DNA of 8,829 nt from Oceanihabitans sp. (lineage in GTDB: Bacteria; Bacteroidota; Bacteroidia; Flavobacteriales; Flavobacteriaceae). Within the stretch, counting starts at the first letter, position 1. Each line of letters begins with the position of its first letter. Shown one piece after another: positions 6,208 through 8,829 of the stretch. The stretch covers positions 1 to 8,829 of the forward strand of contig JAGPUY010000300.1 of NCBI GenBank assembly GCA_018067265.1. Direction: 5' to 3'. The position numbers and the translations under genes are program-made. A model generated the notes under the pieces. It did not search any database. It was given only the letters and a program-made list of their open reading frames with translations, and was not told the DNA's origin.

Positions 6208-6291
6208 TAAAGTTTTAAAAAAATCTTGCATTAATTATTGGAATTGTCTGATATTTATTTTGGAATAAAAGCCAGGAAGTTTGTACGCTTC

Positions 6292-6408
6292 TTAGTTAGC
6301 CTTCTTACCCTCGCTGCGAAAAGTCTCCACAAATGGTGGCCGTCCGAAATCACAAAAGTGCTGATCTAAATCTATTATTTTTTTCCCTAAGAAATTAATC
6401 TCATTCAT
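6292..6408 (-). CDS. Possible 38-residue ORF in a G+C-rich patch
   Basis: An ATG at 6406-6408 opens a frame ending at TAA 6292-6294. The predicted peptide begins MNEINFLGKKIIDLDQHF, continues CDFGRPPFVETF, and ends RSEGKKAN. There is no TM segment or signal peptide. Positions 6301-6360 are 50% G+C, clearly above the roughly 30% around them, and contain a small hairpin (CCAC-AAATG-GTGG). I do not recognise a family. The patch may be a dispersed intergenic repeat or a fragment of a foreign gene rather than a working gene. Confidence 0.3.
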   Translation of the reverse strand: MNEINFLGKKIIDLDQHFCDFGRPPFVETFRSEGKKAN

Positions 6409-6449
6409 ACGATTTTAGTAAACGCTTTTTTTCATCATTATTTACTATT

Positions 6450-6617
6450 TTAAAATAAGTCGGCAGAAGTTATAATGAATACTATGAAGGAAACAAAAAT
6501 TACAATTACAATAAAATAGAAACCAACTTTTGTCAATTTATTTTTTTGAAACAAGTAGTTTCGTGTTTTTTCCTTCTCGTTTTTTACAAAATTAAAATCC
6601 TCTTTTCCTTGTTTCAT
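6450..6617 (-). CDS. Small single-TM protein, 55 residues, unknown
   Basis: The frame runs from ATG 6615-6617 to TAA 6450-6452. It encodes a hydrophilic, lysine-rich N-terminal half (MKQGKEDFNFVKNEKEKTRN, residues 1-20) and one strongly hydrophobic helix at about 31-50 (VGFYFIVIVIFVSFIVFIIT), ending SADLF. This charge pattern predicts a cytosolic N-terminus and a short periplasmic tail. The clean split between a charged half and one TM helix supports real coding despite the small size. I recognise no family. The remnant at 6655-6894 lies 37 bases upstream on the same strand and may once have been in the same transcript. Confidence 0.55.
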   Translation of the reverse strand: MKQGKEDFNFVKNEKEKTRNYLFQKNKLTKVGFYFIVIVIFVSFIVFIITSADLF

Positions 6618-6654
6618 TAGTTCTTGTTTTTAATTCGTTTAATTCATACTTTTC

Positions 6655-6894
6655 TTATTTATTCAAAATAGCTTTTAACACTTCATCTTTGTCTATTTTT
6701 TTAGTGCAAAAAAAACAGTATTTAAAGTCTAATTCATCAGTAGAAGGCATTCTTTCTTCTGCAACACCATAAGATTCCGTGAGACAAACAATTACAGCAT
6801 CACCAGGATTTCCAACTGATGGTTTGCCAACGATAAATACATCGGCAATATGTGCTCTGGAAATCTCATCAAAATTAAGGGAATAAATTATGCA
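6655..6894 (-). pseudogene. 3' remnant of an unrecognised gene, no start codon
   Basis: A minus-strand frame is open for 79 codons between a TAA at 6895-6897 and its stop at 6655-6657. It has no ATG, GTG or TTG start near its 5' end, and its only Met is deep inside. The sequence looks like real protein: FDEISRAHIADVFIVGKPSV, then GNPGDAVIVCLTESYGVAEE, a YCFFC motif (a CxxC pair that could bind metal or form a disulfide), and DKDEVLKAILNK at the C-terminus. This is best explained as the tail of a gene that lost its 5' end. The upstream boundary coincides with the palindromic operator and promoter of the plus-strand kinase, so that rearrangement may have brought the operator in. I cannot name the family. 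Confidence 0.5.
6658..6690 (-). repeat. 33-base imperfect direct repeat, copy 2
   Basis: This is the partner of 5019-5051 (29 of 33 bases identical, same orientation). It forms the last coding codons of the remnant at 6655-6894. Confidence 0.6.
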
Positions 6895-6899
6895 TTAAA

Positions 6900-6913
6900 A
6901 TGACTTGGATCAT
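6900..6913. promoter_or_regulatory. Palindromic operator, second copy, upstream of the two-PAS kinase
   Basis: ATGACTTGGATCAT matches the site at 2468-2481 at 12 of 14 positions and shares its AAA flank. The outer arms (ATGA/TCAT) are perfect, while the inner bases are slightly asymmetric. The centre is about 98 bases before the kinase ATG. No good TAnnTTTG lies at the class II distance. A weak candidate (TACCATTT near 6956-6963) would put the site near -60 instead. Confidence 0.5.
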
Positions 6914-7004
6914 GATTTTTAAATAATTGAAAATCAAATAAATAATTAAGACTTATACCATTTTAAATAGTCTACATTGTAAGACACATAAGTTATTTAT
7001 AATA

Positions 7005-8642
7005 ATGGATACAGGATTACAAGGTCTAGCATTTTTTCAAGGCATTTTTCAATACTCTGTGGAAGGTATTTTAGTTGTTGATGCAGATGGCATCATTATT
7101 AAAGCCAACCCAGCTAGTGAAGAACTCTTTGGTTATAATGAAGGCGAACTCTTATCTCATAATATAGAAAGCCTTGTCCCTAATAAATTCAAAATAAATC
7201 ATAAAAGCCATAGAGAAAGATACAATGTAAAACCAAAGGCACGGCGAATGGGTCAAAATCTAGATTTGTGGGGATTAAAAAAAGATGGCTCTCAATTCCC
7301 TTTAGAAATAAGCTTAAGCCCGACCACCATCGATAAAAAACAAGTTATAATAGCGTTTGTACTAGATATTTCGGAGCGAGAAAAAATAGAAAAAAAACTA
7401 AATATTAGTCAAGCCAAATTAAAAATATATTCTGAAGAATTAGAGAAAGAAGTAGCTAGTAGAACTAGTGAACTAACCTCTACCGTTCAAAAATTGGTGG
7501 CATCTAATTTAAGTCTAGAAGATCAAATACAAGAAACGCAAGAGGCCCAAAAAAGAGCCATTGTTAATAAATCCTTATCCTCGGCAATTGCTAAGAATTT
7601 CCCTAATGGGTTTATCATTGTTTTTAACTCCAATTTTGAAATGCTACTTATAGAAGGTGAAGCTATTATAAAATTAGGGCTAGATAAATTGATTTTTGAA
7701 GATACCACTGTTGATGACATCACCATATTTTCCGAAAAACAAAAAACAAAACTAAAAAAGGATATATTAAAAACAATTGCTGGAGAACACCTTAGGTTTG
7801 AAATAACCTACAAAGACCAATACTTCTCGGTAAATACTATTCCATTACTCGATGAAAACACTATTATTTCTAGTGCCTTATTTGTGTATAGCGATATCAC
7901 GATACAAAAGAAAATTGAAAGCGTTGCTAAAAGTGCATTAAAAAAAGAACAGGAACTTAACGAATTAAAATCACGATTTGTTTCCATGGCATCGCACGAA
8001 TTTAGAACACCTTTGAGCGCTATACAAACCTCAGCAATCCTTATTGACAGACAAAATGAAGCTGGGAAGGAACAAAAACGTGAGAAGTATGTGGCTCAAA
8101 TTAAGAAAAATGTAAAGCAGTTGGTCATTATTTTAAATGATTTCTTATCCCTCAGTAAGCTAGAAGAAGGAAAAGTTAAAGCAAATAAGGAGCTGTTTGA
8201 TTTTGTTCACTTTTCTAAAATACTTGCTGAAGAAGTGTCCACAACTAAAAAAACAGGTAAGAACATCATTTTAGTAGCACCAGACTATCCGCTTTCCCTA
8301 AATCTTGACCGAAAACTAGTACGTACCATTTTAATGAATTTATTGTCAAATGCCATCAAGTATTCTCCTAAAAACACAGAAGTTCGTATTACAATTGAAG
8401 AAGGTGACATATTTGTCACGCTTCAAATTCAAGACCAAGGCATTGGCATTCCAGAGGACGAACAAGAGAAACTATTCGAGCGTTTTTTTAGAGCAAAAAA
8501 TGCACAGGATATTCAAGGAACGGGACTTGGTCTTAATATTGTAAAACAATATGTAGAGCTTATGGATGGCACTATTGATTTTAAAAGTGAAATCAATAAA
8601 GGCTCTACTTTTTTAATCCAGTGGCCAAAACCTTCTAAATAA
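7005..8642 (+). CDS. Two-PAS sensor histidine kinase, paired with a response regulator
   Basis: This 545-residue cytosolic kinase has no TM segments. PAS1 covers about residues 10-126: FQYSVEGILVVDADGIIIKA, then RRMGQNLDLWGLKKDGSQFP at 80-99, and FVLDISERE at its end. A coiled coil follows at about 125-190. PAS2 is at about 192-303 (AIAKNFPNGFIIVFNSNFEM, closing with FVYSDITIQKK). The HisKA H-box is MASHEFRTPLSAIQ with His331. The ATPase domain shows an N-box MNLLSNAIKYSP (Asn445, Asn449), a G1 box DQGIGIPEDE (Asp477), an F-box FERFFR (491-496) and a G2 box GTGLGLNIVK (505-514). PAS1 belongs to the MG..L.L.G.RKDGS.FP.EISLSP type that includes many oxygen- or redox-linked sensors. No heme-binding His can be assigned confidently. 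A response regulator starts 6 bases after its stop, so the two form an operon. Confidence 0.96.
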   Translation: MDTGLQGLAFFQGIFQYSVEGILVVDADGIIIKANPASEELFGYNEGELLSHNIESLVPNKFKINHKSHRERYNVKPKARRMGQNLDLWGLKKDGSQFPLEISLSPTTIDKKQVIIAFVLDISEREKIEKKLNISQAKLKIYSEELEKEVASRTSELTSTVQKLVASNLSLEDQIQETQEAQKRAIVNKSLSSAIAKNFPNGFIIVFNSNFEMLLIEGEAIIKLGLDKLIFEDTTVDDITIFSEKQKTKLKKDILKTIAGEHLRFEITYKDQYFSVNTIPLLDENTIISSALFVYSDITIQKKIESVAKSALKKEQELNELKSRFVSMASHEFRTPLSAIQTSAILIDRQNEAGKEQKREKYVAQIKKNVKQLVIILNDFLSLSKLEEGKVKANKELFDFVHFSKILAEEVSTTKKTGKNIILVAPDYPLSLNLDRKLVRTILMNLLSNAIKYSPKNTEVRITIEEGDIFVTLQIQDQGIGIPEDEQEKLFERFFRAKNAQDIQGTGLGLNIVKQYVELMDGTIDFKSEINKGSTFLIQWPKPSK

Positions 8643-8648
8643 AAAAAA

Positions 8649-8829
8649 ATGACAAAAATACTTTTAATAGAAGACAATCAAGATGTACGAGAAAATACCG
8701 CAGAAATTTTAGAATTAGCAAACTACGAGGTTTGCACAGCAGAAAATGGTAAGAAAGGTCTTGAAGTTGCGATGCGTATACAACCAGATATTATTATCTG
8801 TGACATTATGATGCCAGAAATGAATGGAT
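8649..8829 (+). CDS. Response regulator, receiver domain (cut by right edge)
   Basis: The 60 visible residues are the first half of a CheY-like receiver. They show the acidic pocket IEDN (Glu8, Asp9) after the first strand MTKILL, and a phosphoacceptor Asp52 in IIICDIMMPEMNG. The conserved Thr/Ser and Lys lie beyond the window, as does any output domain, so it cannot be said whether this is a DNA-binding or stand-alone regulator. The start ATG lies 6 bases after the kinase stop in an A-rich run, with no Shine-Dalgarno, as is usual in this phylum. It is the evident phosphorylation partner of the two-PAS kinase. Confidence 0.95.
   Translation, partial: MTKILLIEDNQDVRENTAEILELANYEVCTAENGKKGLEVAMRIQPDIIICDIMMPEMNG

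Larger units (their letters stand above)
6169..7004. other. Gene-poor, degraded region between the secreted-protein gene and the two-PAS kinase
   Basis: These 836 bases contain no large gene. In order they hold a candidate promoter for the minus-strand gene (6180-6207), a 50% G+C patch with a 38-codon ORF (6292-6408), a 55-residue membrane protein (6450-6617), a start-less gene remnant (6655-6894) and a palindromic operator (6900-6913). The mixture of a remnant, a repeat copy and a composition change suggests past insertion and loss. I see no transposase, tRNA or att-like repeat. Confidence 0.55.

Noticed and set aside
7523..7726. Minus-strand open frame within the two-PAS kinase
   Set aside because: It is antisense to the coiled coil/PAS2 region, with no recognisable features.
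8350..8544. Plus-strand alternative frame within the kinase ATPase domain
   Set aside because: It is out of frame with the N-, G1- and G2-box coding sequence, which is certain.
1..8829. CRISPR array, tRNA/rRNA, insertion sequence or prophage
   Set aside because: No regularly spaced repeats, cloverleaf-like or rRNA sequence, transposase or phage protein was found on either strand.

Overview
The window looks like chromosome of a marine-type member of the Bacteroidota, most likely family Flavobacteriaceae. The DNA is AT-rich (roughly one third G+C by eye). Start codons lack Shine-Dalgarno sequences. The proteins have the composition and family profile I associate with flavobacteria (short HPF, DUF302, LapA-like and Ohr proteins, PAS histidine kinases). 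This assignment is from memory of families, not from a search.

Layout. Positions 1-2194 are all on the minus strand: a PAS histidine kinase without transmembrane segments, then a short HPF/RaiA ribosome-hibernation protein that appears to start with TTG, then the N-terminal 167 residues of an MDR-superfamily NADP-dependent oxidoreductase that runs off the left edge. Positions 2195-2547 are a divergent intergenic region. It carries a 14-bp palindrome (ATGACC-TG-GGTCAT) placed as a class II activator site would be in front of a plus-strand pair: a small membrane protein that looks like a VIT1/CCC1 iron/manganese transporter with its middle removed, and a full-length DAACS-type symporter. Facing them on the minus strand are, in transcription order, a secreted hypothetical protein (5590-6168), the peroxidase Ohr, a LapA-like membrane protein and a DUF302 protein.

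Positions 6169-7004 are a degraded stretch. They hold a 38-codon ORF in a 50% G+C patch, a 55-residue single-TM small protein, and a 3' gene remnant with no start codon. The last 33 bases of that remnant recur, diverged, at 5019-5051. A second copy of the palindrome (12 of 14 bases identical, same AAA flank) then precedes a two-PAS histidine kinase and a response regulator cut by the right edge.

How it fits together (inference). The window reads as a stress and membrane-physiology island: ribosome hibernation, peroxide detoxification, DUF302, ion/substrate transport and two sensor kinases. The two palindromes suggest that one Crp/Fnr-like regulator controls both the transporter pair and the kinase/regulator pair. 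The most notable individual points are the internally deleted VIT1 protein, the shared operator, and a symporter that keeps the substrate-binding Arg but has Gly where amino-acid carriers have Asp.
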